DNA of 64,000 bases from an uncultured Ruminococcus sp. (lineage in GTDB: Bacteria; Bacillota; Clostridia; Oscillospirales; Ruminococcaceae), in the NCBI RefSeq assembly GCF_947301925.1, contig NZ_CAMYUE010000003.1, positions 124,001-188,000 on the forward strand, read 5' to 3'. The notes below the pieces were generated by a model. It worked only from the letters and a program-made list of their open reading frames with translations. It was not told the DNA's origin and did not search any database. Shown here piece by piece: positions 47,204 through 56,606 of this stretch. Positions within the stretch are counted from its first letter, which is position 1. The number at the start of each line of letters is the position of its first letter. Position numbers and translations under genes: made by a program.

Positions 47204-47205
47204 AA

Positions 47206-47679
47206 ATGAATTATACTGTCAGACCGCTTCGCAAAAGCGAGTACCCGCTGCTTGAAGATTTTTTGTATGAGGCCATATTCATTCCCGAGGGAGCTGATCC
47301 GCCGCCCCGTGAGATAGTCCGCCTGCCTGAATTGCAGGTATATGTGGAGAACTTCGGCAGCAGAAAGAGCGATATCGCTCTCTGTGCGGAGGTCAGTGGC
47401 CGCGCAGTCGGCGCGGTGTGGGGCAGGATAATGAATGATTACGGCCATATCGACGACGAAACGCCTTCACTTGCAATTGCACTGTATAAGGAGTACAGAG
47501 GCTGCGGCATAGGTACGGCGATGATGAGGGCTATTATAGCAGAATACAGGAGAATTGGCTATAAAAGACTGTCACTGGCAGTCCAGAAGGCAAATTATGC
47601 CGTGAAGCTCTACGAAAAGGCGGGTTTCAGTGTAGTTTCGGAAAATGACGAGGAATACATCATGCAGGTGATCGTTTAG
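47206..47679 (+). CDS. GNAT family N-acetyltransferase
   Basis: ATG at 47206 just after the previous stop. LAIALYKEYRGCGIGTAMMRAIIAEYRRIGYKRLSLAVQKANYAVKLYEKAGFSVV. Confidence 0.9.
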   Translation: MNYTVRPLRKSEYPLLEDFLYEAIFIPEGADPPPREIVRLPELQVYVENFGSRKSDIALCAEVSGRAVGAVWGRIMNDYGHIDDETPSLAIALYKEYRGCGIGTAMMRAIIAEYRRIGYKRLSLAVQKANYAVKLYEKAGFSVVSENDEEYIMQVIV

Positions 47680-47710
47680 TTGATATACGATCACTAAAAG
47701 GGAGAAAGAG

Positions 47711-48559
47711 ATGAAATACGGACTTGTTCTTGAGGGCGGCGCTATGCGCGGATTGTTTACCGCAGGCGTTACAGACGTCCTCATGGAAAATGATATCGTC
47801 CTTGACGGAACAGTGGGCGTCTCCGCAGGAGCTGCCTTCGGCTGCAATTATAAGTCGGGACAGATCCGCAGGGTTATCCGCTATAATACACGGTTCTGCA
47901 AGGACAAGCGCTATTGCAGCAAGCGCTCGCTTATAAAGACGGGAGACCTGTTCGGAGCGGAATTCTGCTATCATACCATTCCCAACGAGCTTGATCTCTT
48001 TGATAACGATGCATTTGAGACCTCACCCATGGAATTCTGGGTAGTGGCTACGGATATAACCACAGGCAAGGCGGTGTATCACAAGTGCGGCCCCATAGAC
48101 TACGACGAGCTTGAATGGATAAGAGCTTCGGCTTCCATGCCCGTTGTGGCGCGTATCGTTGAGGTAGGAGGGTATAAGCTACTTGACGGCGGTATATCCG
48201 ACTCGATACCTCTCAGATTCATGGAGAGCAGAGGCTATGAGAAAAATGTGGTGGTGGTGACTCAGCCCCGCGACTATGTCAAGAAGCCTGCAAGCGGAAT
48301 GGCACTTATGAAGATGAAGTACAGGAAGTATCCCGAGCTCATAAAAGCGGCGGAGAACCGTCACAAGATGTACAACTCGGAGCTGAAGCACATACGCAGC
48401 GCCGAGGAGCAGGGAAAGGCCTTCGTTATCGCGCCCCCCGAGGCTCTGCCTGTAGGTCATGTGGAGCACGATCCCGATGTCATGAGGGAGGTCTACCGCA
48501 TCGGCAGACGTATAGCCAACGAGAGGCTGGACGCGCTCAGAGAGTTCCTTGGAATATGA
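47711..48559 (+). CDS. patatin-like phospholipase family protein
   Basis: LVLEGGAMRGLFTAGVTD, GVSAGAAFG (GXSXG), LDGGISDSIPLR (DGG). Confidence 0.9.
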   Translation: MKYGLVLEGGAMRGLFTAGVTDVLMENDIVLDGTVGVSAGAAFGCNYKSGQIRRVIRYNTRFCKDKRYCSKRSLIKTGDLFGAEFCYHTIPNELDLFDNDAFETSPMEFWVVATDITTGKAVYHKCGPIDYDELEWIRASASMPVVARIVEVGGYKLLDGGISDSIPLRFMESRGYEKNVVVVTQPRDYVKKPASGMALMKMKYRKYPELIKAAENRHKMYNSELKHIRSAEEQGKAFVIAPPEALPVGHVEHDPDVMREVYRIGRRIANERLDALREFLGI

Positions 48560-48564
48560 AAAAT

Positions 48565-48605
48565 GCCCGTAACGGTCGGTGTATGACCGTTACGGGCTTG
48601 TTTTT
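48565..48605. terminator. Rho-independent terminator between convergent genes
   Basis: gcccgtaacggtc-ggtgtat-gaccgttacgggc perfect 13-bp stem, followed by ttgttttt on the + strand. Confidence 0.85.
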
Positions 48606-49176
48606 ACAGATCTAACTGCTTTTTTACGCGGCAGGATATTACCGCCGCAAGGACCAGCTTGATAATATCAAACGGGATAAACGGTATCACGCAGAGCTTC
48701 AGCGCCTTGTAGAAGCTCATACTGCTTTCGCCGTTGGAATAGCCGAAAACGAACCATATCGTGCCGAAAAGATAGCAGACGAGAAGTCCTGCCGTCAGCA
48801 GTCCTATGCTTACGGGAAGCTTACTGCCCAGGAGCTTCGTTCCGCACCAATACAGCAGAGCCATAAGGATAAATCCGAGGATATAGCCTCCCGTCGGTCC
48901 CGTAAGTGCTCCGATACCGCCCTTGAAGCCCGTGAATACAGGAAGTCCCACAGCTCCGAGGAGTATATATACAGCGATAGAGAATGTACCGTTTCTGCCG
49001 CCTAAGAGGCTCAGTGCGCAGAATACGCCGAAGGTCTGCAAGGTTATGGGAATGCTGCCGATGGGGATCGATATCCATGAGCAGACCGCCATGACAGCGG
49101 CAAACATAGCGATAAGTACCATTTCCTTGGTCGAAAATGTCTTTTTGGGACTTTTTACAGTTGCAGTTTCGTTCAT
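48604..49176 (-). CDS. bioY: BioY family biotin transporter (ECF substrate-binding component)
   Basis: ATG 49176 with SD aggaga. PIGSIPITLQTFGVFCALSLLGGRNGTFSIAVYILLGAVGLPVFTGFKGGIGALTGPTGGYILGFI. Confidence 0.92.
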   Translation of the reverse strand: MNETATVKSPKKTFSTKEMVLIAMFAAVMAVCSWISIPIGSIPITLQTFGVFCALSLLGGRNGTFSIAVYILLGAVGLPVFTGFKGGIGALTGPTGGYILGFILMALLYWCGTKLLGSKLPVSIGLLTAGLLVCYLFGTIWFVFGYSNGESSMSFYKALKLCVIPFIPFDIIKLVLAAVISCRVKKQLDL

Positions 49177-49206
49177 AATTATATCTCCTTTTAGTGGTTT
49201 AACTGT

Positions 49207-49235
49207 ATTATAGCACATAAAAATACGTTTGTCAA
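49207..49235 (-). promoter_or_regulatory. bioY promoter
   Basis: Minus strand TTGACA - 17 bp - TATAAT with TGC extended -10. Confidence 0.85.
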
Positions 49236-49262
49236 CCGCTTTTATAAAAGCAGGTTGACAAA
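49228..49262. promoter_or_regulatory. BirA-like operator overlapping the bioY promoter
   Basis: TTTGTCAACC-N15-GGTTGACAAA perfect inverted repeat. One half-site contains the -35 hexamer. Confidence 0.8.
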
Positions 49263-49323
49263 GGCGGCGAAAATGAACAGATTCATTAAAAATCAAAACG
49301 GAGCATTTATGAACAAAACGGAG

Positions 49324-49352
49324 TTGAAATTACTTCTCTATTATGTTATACT
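49324..49352 (+). promoter_or_regulatory. Promoter of the ECF/ABC operon
   Basis: TTGAAA - 17 bp - TATACT. Confidence 0.65.
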
Positions 49353-49426
49353 ATCAAAGGAGCCTTCAGGAATAAGGCTCAAATCTATGTATATAAGTTA
49401 GTGAAATCTAACTTTTGGAGGTAGCT

Positions 49427-49984
49427 ATGAAAGGCAAGGATCTCATCAATATCGGCATTTTTTCGGCGATATATTTCGTCATCGTTTTCGTCATTGCCAT
49501 TCTGGGAATGATCCCCGTATTCCTGCCGCTGCTTGTACCCATATTCGGCGGTATACCCTTCATGCTCTTTCTGACGAGAGTCAGGAAATTCGGCATGATA
49601 TGGATAATGAGCATAATCATGGGCATCATGATGCTCCTTACGGGCATGAGCTGGCCGCCGCTGGCAGTATCGGTATTCAGCGGACTTTTGGCGGAGCTCG
49701 TATACAGGAGCGGCAAATATAAGAGCGCAACCAAGGCTGTCGTCACCAACGGAGTTTTCAGTCTTTGGGTGGCTGCGAATTATCTTCCGCTCTTCTTCAA
49801 CGCCGAAAAATACTGGGCTTCACGCCAGAATTACGGCCAGGACTACATCGACGCTGTGACTAAGCTCATGCCGTCATGGATGTGTCCCGTGACGTTCATT
49901 GCGGCATTTGTGTGCGGTATCATAGGCGGACTCCTCGGCAAGGCACTGATGAAGAAGCACTTCGAGAAAGCAGGCATAGCGTGA
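49427..49984 (+). CDS. MptD/Trep_Strep-family putative ECF transporter S component
   Basis: ATG 49427 with SD ggagg. Multi-TM 186 aa: KDLINIGIFSAIYFVIVFVIAILGMIPVFLPLLVPIFGGIPFMLFLTRVRKFGM. Confidence 0.8.
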   Translation: MKGKDLINIGIFSAIYFVIVFVIAILGMIPVFLPLLVPIFGGIPFMLFLTRVRKFGMIWIMSIIMGIMMLLTGMSWPPLAVSVFSGLLAELVYRSGKYKSATKAVVTNGVFSLWVAANYLPLFFNAEKYWASRQNYGQDYIDAVTKLMPSWMCPVTFIAAFVCGIIGGLLGKALMKKHFEKAGIA

Positions 49985-50961
49985 GCAGGGATATTTTTGA
50001 GGCTCTTGACAGTGCAGGCTTCGGCGGCAACGTCCACGAGATAGCCGAGGATGGCGAATGCCGCGTGCTCCGCATCGACGGCGAGGACGGAGAGGGCTTC
50101 ATGACCATGTACCGCGTATTCGACGGCGTGTACCTGATGTACAACGATTTCCATATGCGGAGCTGCGTGTCGGAGTATCAGAATGCCGATACGATCCTCT
50201 GCATCGACCACTGCCGCGAGGGACGCATCGAGCACGAAAACTCTCTCGGAGAGCGCTATTATATGGAGGCAGGCGACCTGCGGATAGACAAGCGCGTCCA
50301 CCATGAGGGACGAGTGGAGCTGCCGCTGTCCCACTATCACGGTATCACCATCGGCTTTGTGCGTGAAGCGGCTGAGGAGTCGCTGAAGCGCGGGTTTCCG
50401 TGGCTGTCAGTTGATATAGGCGCTCTTGCGGAGGGTTTCTGTTCCGGCGGCAGGGAATTCGTCCTGCGGGGCAATGAGGCTGTAAACAGGATTTTCTCAC
50501 AGCTGTACAGTGCTCCCAAGAGCGTGCGCCTCGACTACTTCAGGGTAAAGACGGCGGAGCTGCTGCTCATGCTCGGTGCGCTGGATATTTCCGTGACTGC
50601 GGAACAAAGGCAGTATTTTCCTGCCAGGCAGACGGACAAGGTCAAGCAGATACATGAGCTGATAACGGGCTCGCTCTGCAGGTCATACACGGTTGACGAG
50701 CTGTCGGCGAAGTTCGATATGCCGCCTGCGACGCTGAGAAAGGTGTTCAGGGCGGTTTACGGAGCGCCGATATACAGATACATCAAAAGCTATAAAATGA
50801 AGGCGGCGGCTTCCATGCTGATATCCGAGGAAGATCTGACCGTCGCGGAGATAGCCCAGCAGCTCGGATACGACAACGCCTCAAAGTTTTCAGCGGCTTT
50901 CCGCGATATTATGGGCGTTTCGCCCCAGGCTCACAGGAGGGATAACAATGGAAAAGGATAA
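49981..50961 (+). CDS. AraC family transcriptional regulator
   Basis: GTG 49981 overlaps the previous stop (GTGA). C-terminal HTH: YTVDELSAKFDMPPATLRKVFRAVYGAPIYRYIKSYKMKAAASMLISEEDLTVAEIAQQLGYDNASKFSAAFRDIMGVSP. Confidence 0.9.
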   Translation: MSRDIFEALDSAGFGGNVHEIAEDGECRVLRIDGEDGEGFMTMYRVFDGVYLMYNDFHMRSCVSEYQNADTILCIDHCREGRIEHENSLGERYYMEAGDLRIDKRVHHEGRVELPLSHYHGITIGFVREAAEESLKRGFPWLSVDIGALAEGFCSGGREFVLRGNEAVNRIFSQLYSAPKSVRLDYFRVKTAELLLMLGALDISVTAEQRQYFPARQTDKVKQIHELITGSLCRSYTVDELSAKFDMPPATLRKVFRAVYGAPIYRYIKSYKMKAAASMLISEEDLTVAEIAQQLGYDNASKFSAAFRDIMGVSPQAHRRDNNGKG

Positions 50962-52699
50962 GAATGGTTCCTTCGGCTGGCTGCTGAGGCAGTCGGGCGA
51001 GCGCAAAGGGAAGTTCGTACTCAGCGTGATACTTGCGGCTCTGAGCACGCTATGCGGCATTGCGCCGTACTATTTCGTAGCAAGGATAGTGAAGCTGCTC
51101 CTTGACGGCAGCACCGACCAGAGCGAGTATATCCTCAACTGCGTGATTATCCTTGCGCTGTGGCTGGGTCATTCCCTCTTTCATGCGCTGTCCACTTCCA
51201 ACTCCCACCTTGCCACATTCCACACCCTGGCTGTGATACGCAAGAAGGCTCTGGACAAGCTGGCGAAAATGCCTCTCGGCGACGTTATATCGCAGCCGTC
51301 GGGTTCGCTGAAAAGCACCATAGTCGAGCGCATAGACAGCATCGAGACCACTCTTGCGCACATACTTCCCGAGTTCACAACGGGTATAGGAGCGCCTGTT
51401 ATTGTGCTGGTATATGTTTTCATCATAAGCTGGAAACTCGGACTTGCTGCCCTCATCACCATTCCCCTCGGAGTTGTCTGCTACGCTCTTATGATGTTCG
51501 GTTATGAGGAGAACTACAAACGCACTGTCAACGCCACAAAGGCGTTGAACGCGGTCACTACCGAGTATATCCGCGGTATCGAGGTGATAAAGGTCTTCGG
51601 CAAGGCGCAGTCGAGCTATGAGAAGTTTGCCGCCGCCGCAAGGGAGAGTGCGGCAAGCTTTGTAGACTGGATGAGAAAATGCAATGTGTACATGACCTTC
51701 GCCATGTGCATAATGCCTGCGACTATGCTGTCCGTCCTGCCCATAGGCGGCATAATGGCTATGCACGGAACCATAAGCACTGCCGACTTCATCACCGTGA
51801 TAATACTCACGGTGGGACTTATTGAGCCGCTTATCCGCGTGATGTCATACTCGGACGATATCGCGCAGATGAGCACTATCGTCGGCGAGGTCCGTACCAT
51901 CATAGACGCAAAGGAGATGACTCGTCCCGAAAAGCTGACGAAAACTCCCGTCGGCGGAGATATAGTCCTCAACGACGTTCACTTCGGCTATGAGGACAAG
52001 GAGATACTTCACGGCGTATCCATGACCATACACAGCGGAGAGTTCGTCGCTCTGGTGGGCCCCTCGGGCAGCGGCAAATCCACTATTGCACGCCTTATAG
52101 CCAGCCTGTGGGACGTGGACGGCGGAAGCATTTCTCTCGGCGGCACTGACATAAGGGATATCCCCCTGGACGATTACAACGACCGCATTGCCTACGTTTC
52201 CCAGGACAACTTCCTGTTTGACCTGTCCGTGCGGGAGAATATCCGTCTCGGACGGCAGTCCGCAACAGATACCGAGGTCGAGGAGGCGGCAAGGAAGTGC
52301 GGCTGTCACGACTTCATCATGGGACTTGAAAACGGCTATGATACCGTAGTCGGCACGTCGGGAGGCCATCTTTCGGGCGGCGAGCGCCAGCGTATCGCTA
52401 TTGCCCGTTCAATGCTCAAGAATGCGGATATCGTTATTCTCGACGAGGCTACCGCCTATACCGACCCCGAAAGCGAGGCTGTTATCCAGCGGAGCGTTGC
52501 CGGACTCGTCGAGGGCAAGACCCTCATAGTCATCGCTCACAGGCTCTCTACCGTTAAGAACGCCGACTGTATTTACGTTGTAAGCGACGGCAATATCACG
52601 GAGTCGGGCAAACATGAGGAGCTGCTGAAAAACGGCGGTCTTTACAGCTCCATGTGGACGGCACATATCTCAGCAAAGGACGGTGAGGACGATGTTTAA
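50948..52699 (+). CDS. ABC transporter, fused permease/ATPase
   Basis: Walker A GPSGSGKST, signature LSGGERQRIAIARS, Walker B IVILDEATA, N-terminal TM domain. Confidence 0.92.
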   Translation: MEKDKNGSFGWLLRQSGERKGKFVLSVILAALSTLCGIAPYYFVARIVKLLLDGSTDQSEYILNCVIILALWLGHSLFHALSTSNSHLATFHTLAVIRKKALDKLAKMPLGDVISQPSGSLKSTIVERIDSIETTLAHILPEFTTGIGAPVIVLVYVFIISWKLGLAALITIPLGVVCYALMMFGYEENYKRTVNATKALNAVTTEYIRGIEVIKVFGKAQSSYEKFAAAARESAASFVDWMRKCNVYMTFAMCIMPATMLSVLPIGGIMAMHGTISTADFITVIILTVGLIEPLIRVMSYSDDIAQMSTIVGEVRTIIDAKEMTRPEKLTKTPVGGDIVLNDVHFGYEDKEILHGVSMTIHSGEFVALVGPSGSGKSTIARLIASLWDVDGGSISLGGTDIRDIPLDDYNDRIAYVSQDNFLFDLSVRENIRLGRQSATDTEVEEAARKCGCHDFIMGLENGYDTVVGTSGGHLSGGERQRIAIARSMLKNADIVILDEATAYTDPESEAVIQRSVAGLVEGKTLIVIAHRLSTVKNADCIYVVSDGNITESGKHEELLKNGGLYSSMWTAHISAKDGEDDV

Positions 52700-54425
52700 G
52701 ATACTGAAAAGATTCTTTGCCTTTTGCAGTCCCGGGGACAGAAAAAAGTTCTTTGTCTCGATCTTTATGAGCTTCATGCAGGCCATGTTCGAGGCGCTGA
52801 AGATTCCTGCTATCGCCTGCATGGCTAAGGCTCTCCTCGACGGGAACGTCACCTCAAAGACCTGCCTGATATGTCTCGGGATAATGCTGGTCAGCATAAT
52901 CGGCGGAGGAACATTCAAGGCAAAGGCGACTATGCTCCAGACCGAGGGCGGCTACAACACCTGCGCCGAGAAGCGTATGCGCATCGCGGAGCATCTGCGC
53001 TACCTGCCCATGGGCTACTATAACGAAAACAGTCTCGGCCGCATAATGTCCGTGACCACAAATACCATGCAGAACCTGGAAAACGTGGCGACCAGAGTGG
53101 TAATGATAGTCAGCTCCGGACTGCTCTCCACAGCGGTCATAACCGTGATGATACTCGTATTCGACTGGCGTATCGGTGTGATACTCTGCTTCGGACTTGT
53201 GGTGTTTTTTGCGGTAAACAGCGCTATGATGAAGGCGAGCGCAGCCATGGCAAAGCAGAAGATAGAGAAGGACTCCGCACTTGTGGCGAAGGTCATAGAG
53301 TATGTGCAGGGGATTGCCGAGGTAAGAGCTTTCCGCCTTACGGGAAAGCGCAGCCGCGAGCTCAACGCTGCCATTGACGAGAACGAGCACGCAAATTCCG
53401 CAATGGAGCTCAGACTCATACCCTTCATGACCTTGCAGAGCTTCTGGCTCAAGGCGCTGGGTACGGTCATAGTCATGGCGTCGGTTCTGTTCCGTATCGA
53501 CGGAAGCATGGATCTCCTGACCTGCATGATAATGATAATCAGCTCCTACCTTATATATGCGCAGCTGGACAATGCAGGCACATATTCGGCGCTTCTGCGT
53601 GTTGTGGACAACAGCGTCAAGCAGGCGCAGGACATTCTCGATACGCCTCAGATGGATATCTCGGGTGAGGACATTGCTCCCGCACACTGCAATATCAGGG
53701 CAGAGGACATCTCCTTTGCCTACGAAAACAGGCGCATAATCGACGGATTGACCCTTGATATCCCCGAGGGCACGACTACCGCTATCGTCGGTCCTTCGGG
53801 CGGCGGCAAGACTACGCTCACATCGCTGCTGTCGCGGTTCTGGGACGTCGATGAGGGGCGTGTTGCCCTTGACGGCAGGGATATCCGCGATTACAGCATG
53901 GACGCGCTTATGAAAAACTTCAGTTTCGTTTTCCAGAGGGTCTACCTCTTTGCGGACACCATAGCCAACAATATACGCTTCGGACAGCCCGACGCTCCTA
54001 TGGAAAAGGTCATCGAGGCGGCAAAGAAGGCTTGCTGTCACGACTTCATCACGGAGCTTCCCGACGGCTATGACACTGTCATCGGCGAGGGCGGTGCGAG
54101 CCTGTCAGGCGGTGAAAAGCAGCGTATCTCCATAGCGAGGGCGATAATGAAGGACGCTCCCATAATAGTGCTTGACGAGGCCACCGCTAACGTCGATCCC
54201 GAAAACGAGGCGGAGCTCATGAACGCTATCGAGGCTCTTACAAAGGAAAAAACCATAATCATGATAGCTCACAGGCTGAAAACTGTCCGTCACGCAGACA
54301 ATATCCTCGTCATAGACAGCGGCAGGATAGCTCAGCAGGGCACTCATGACCAGCTCATGCAGCAGGACGGCATCTACCGCTCCTTCGTGGAGAGCAGACG
54401 TGAAGCCGCTTCGTGGAGGCTCTGA
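52692..54425 (+). CDS. ABC transporter, fused permease/ATPase (second half-transporter)
   Basis: Walker A GPSGGGKTT, LSGGEKQRISIARAIM, IIVLDEATA. ATG 52692 overlaps the upstream gene. Confidence 0.92.
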   Translation: MFKILKRFFAFCSPGDRKKFFVSIFMSFMQAMFEALKIPAIACMAKALLDGNVTSKTCLICLGIMLVSIIGGGTFKAKATMLQTEGGYNTCAEKRMRIAEHLRYLPMGYYNENSLGRIMSVTTNTMQNLENVATRVVMIVSSGLLSTAVITVMILVFDWRIGVILCFGLVVFFAVNSAMMKASAAMAKQKIEKDSALVAKVIEYVQGIAEVRAFRLTGKRSRELNAAIDENEHANSAMELRLIPFMTLQSFWLKALGTVIVMASVLFRIDGSMDLLTCMIMIISSYLIYAQLDNAGTYSALLRVVDNSVKQAQDILDTPQMDISGEDIAPAHCNIRAEDISFAYENRRIIDGLTLDIPEGTTTAIVGPSGGGKTTLTSLLSRFWDVDEGRVALDGRDIRDYSMDALMKNFSFVFQRVYLFADTIANNIRFGQPDAPMEKVIEAAKKACCHDFITELPDGYDTVIGEGGASLSGGEKQRISIARAIMKDAPIIVLDEATANVDPENEAELMNAIEALTKEKTIIMIAHRLKTVRHADNILVIDSGRIAQQGTHDQLMQQDGIYRSFVESRREAASWRL

Positions 54426-54426
54426 T

Positions 54427-55170
54427 ATGGCGGGGCTTTTCACGGCGGATATCGAAAACCGCGGACTTGTTCTGGATCCGAGGACTAAGCTGGCAGTTAT
54501 GATTACGCTGGTAGTGTTTGCACTGGGCGGCGCAGGCAGCGATATACAGGCGGTCAGGCTGGCGACCATAGCTGTCAGCGCACTTCCTGTGGTGCTGCTG
54601 GCAACAGCCCGCCAGTGGAAAAAAGCAGCCGTTTTCGGGCTGCTCTATGCGGTACTGAAGTCGGCGGAGCTTCTGCTGGTACCGCAGCTTTCGGGAGCGG
54701 CGCTGAGTATAGTCGGGCTGTGCTGTCTTATATTCGTGCGGCTCATGCCGTCGCTGATAATGGGGGCGTATATGCTCTCGTCGACGACGGTCAGCGAGTT
54801 CATTGCTGCAATGCACCGTATGCACGTTCCGCAGCAGATAACTATACCCATGTCGGTGATGTTCCGTTTCTTTCCCACGGTTATGGAGGAGTTCGCAGCG
54901 ATAAACACGGCTATGCGGATGCGGGATATCCGAATGGGCGGCAGGAACGCAGGCAGGCTCATAGAGTACAGACTGGTGCCGCTCATGGTCTGTTCGGTCA
55001 ACATCGGCAGCGAGCTGTCGGCAGCTGCACTTACGAGAGGACTCAGTACAGGTATCCGCCGCACGAACATCTGCAAAATAGGCTTTCATGTGCAGGACTT
55101 CGCAGTAGCGGCAGTCAGCGGTGCAGTGTACATATTATGGATACTCGGTATGACGGGAGTGGTAAAATGA
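54427..55170 (+). CDS. ECF transporter T component (CbiQ/EcfT-like)
   Basis: LDPRTKLAVMITLVVFALGG, MFRFFPTVMEEFAAINTAMRMRDI; start 1 nt after the previous stop. Confidence 0.85.
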   Translation: MAGLFTADIENRGLVLDPRTKLAVMITLVVFALGGAGSDIQAVRLATIAVSALPVVLLATARQWKKAAVFGLLYAVLKSAELLLVPQLSGAALSIVGLCCLIFVRLMPSLIMGAYMLSSTTVSEFIAAMHRMHVPQQITIPMSVMFRFFPTVMEEFAAINTAMRMRDIRMGGRNAGRLIEYRLVPLMVCSVNIGSELSAAALTRGLSTGIRRTNICKIGFHVQDFAVAAVSGAVYILWILGMTGVVK

Positions 55171-56606
55171 GCGGGAATGCGGCTGTTCTGAGAGACGTCA
55201 CGTTCAGATACGCAAACGGGGAGCAGGGGGCGCTGAACTTCCTCGGCCTCGAAATAAAGCGCGGCGAATGTCTGCTGATCTGCGGCAGCTCCGGCTGCGG
55301 CAAAACAACGGTCACAAGGCTGCTGAACGGTTTGATCCCCCACTATTACGAGGGCGAGCTCAGCGGCGATGTTACAGTATGCGGCAGAGATATCCGCAGG
55401 ACTGCCATAGAGGAGCTGGCGGGGACGGTGGGGAGCGTTTTCCAGAATCCGCGCAGTCAGTTCTTCTGCGTGGATACTACAGCGGAGATAGCCTTCGGCT
55501 GCGAGAACATGGGGCTCCCTGAAGCCGAGATACGGCAGCGTATGGACGCTGCGGTCTCTGATATGAGGATAGAGAAGCTACTCGGGCGCAGTATATTCAA
55601 GCTTTCGGGCGGCGAGAAGCAGAAGATAGCCTGCGCGGGAGTATCGGCGATGCTGCCGGAGCTGATAGTCCTTGACGAGCCGACCTCAAACCTCGATCTT
55701 GACGCAATAGACGAGCTCCGCGAGGTCATCGCGGCATGGAAGTCGCAGGGCAGGACGATAGTCGTCGCGGAGCACCGTCTCGGCTGGCTGGACGGACTTT
55801 GCGACAGGGTCATACTAATGGAAAACGGCAGTATTTCCGCAGAGTTTTCGGGCGCGGACTTCTTTGCACTCAGCACACGGAAGCTCAACAGCATGGGGCT
55901 TCGGGCGGCGCATACGGACTGCAATTACCTTGAAAGCGAGACCGGTCTGCACGCGATAAAGCCTTTTTCGGGCAGCGAGGTCATAACGCTGGAGAACTTC
56001 GTCTACAGCTGCGGAGGTCGGAAAGTCCTCGATATCGGCAGGCTTGAGCTGCCCGCAGGTTCTGTCACGGCAGTTGTGGGACACAACGGCGCAGGCAAAT
56101 CCACATTTGTGAAGTGTCTGTGCGGACTGCAAAAGCACTTCAGGGGGACGGTCACAGTGGGCGGCAAGCGGCTGCGCTCCAGGGACATGATGAGACTGTC
56201 GTACATGGTGATGCAGGACGTGAATCATCAGCTTTTCGCGGAGACCGTGCTGGAGGAGGTCATGCTCGGCGCGGCCGAGGGCTCTGAGGAAAAAGTGGAG
56301 CAAGTGCTTGAAAAGCTGGGTATATCGCAGTATAAGGAACGCCACCCCATGTCGCTCTCGGGCGGACAGAAGCAGCGCACAGCTATCGCGTCGGCGCTGC
56401 TCGCGGGGAAAAAGCTCCTTGTATTCGACGAGCCTACAAGCGGTCTTGATTTCAGGAGCATGGAACACACGGCGGAGCTGCTAAGCTCTCTTGACAGGGA
56501 CGTGACGGTGCTGATAGTCACCCACGACATGGAGCTGACAGAGCGCTGCTGTACCCATATACTCCATATCGAAAACGGACAGATCAAACAGATGGTGAAG
56601 CAATGA
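55167..56606 (+). CDS. ECF transporter A component with two fused ATPase domains
   Basis: Two Walker A motifs (CGSSGCGKTT, GHNGAGKST) and two signatures (LSGGEKQKIACAG, LSGGQKQRTAIAS). ATGA overlap with the T component; ORF-track start 54615 is too early. Confidence 0.9.
   Translation: MSGNAAVLRDVTFRYANGEQGALNFLGLEIKRGECLLICGSSGCGKTTVTRLLNGLIPHYYEGELSGDVTVCGRDIRRTAIEELAGTVGSVFQNPRSQFFCVDTTAEIAFGCENMGLPEAEIRQRMDAAVSDMRIEKLLGRSIFKLSGGEKQKIACAGVSAMLPELIVLDEPTSNLDLDAIDELREVIAAWKSQGRTIVVAEHRLGWLDGLCDRVILMENGSISAEFSGADFFALSTRKLNSMGLRAAHTDCNYLESETGLHAIKPFSGSEVITLENFVYSCGGRKVLDIGRLELPAGSVTAVVGHNGAGKSTFVKCLCGLQKHFRGTVTVGGKRLRSRDMMRLSYMVMQDVNHQLFAETVLEEVMLGAAEGSEEKVEQVLEKLGISQYKERHPMSLSGGQKQRTAIASALLAGKKLLVFDEPTSGLDFRSMEHTAELLSSLDRDVTVLIVTHDMELTERCCTHILHIENGQIKQMVKQ

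Noticed and set aside
46882-47205. N-terminal extension of the GNAT ORF
   Set aside because: Overlaps the DUF4364 gene in another frame; the real start is ATG 47206.
52854-54041. 395-aa antisense ORF opposite the second ABC transporter
   Set aside because: His/Tyr/Val/Ala-skewed shadow ORF of a clearly conserved ABC gene; no plausible start region.
54615-55166. N-terminal extension of the ECF A-component ORF
   Set aside because: Out-of-frame reading of the T-component gene; ATG 55167 gives a normal ABC start.
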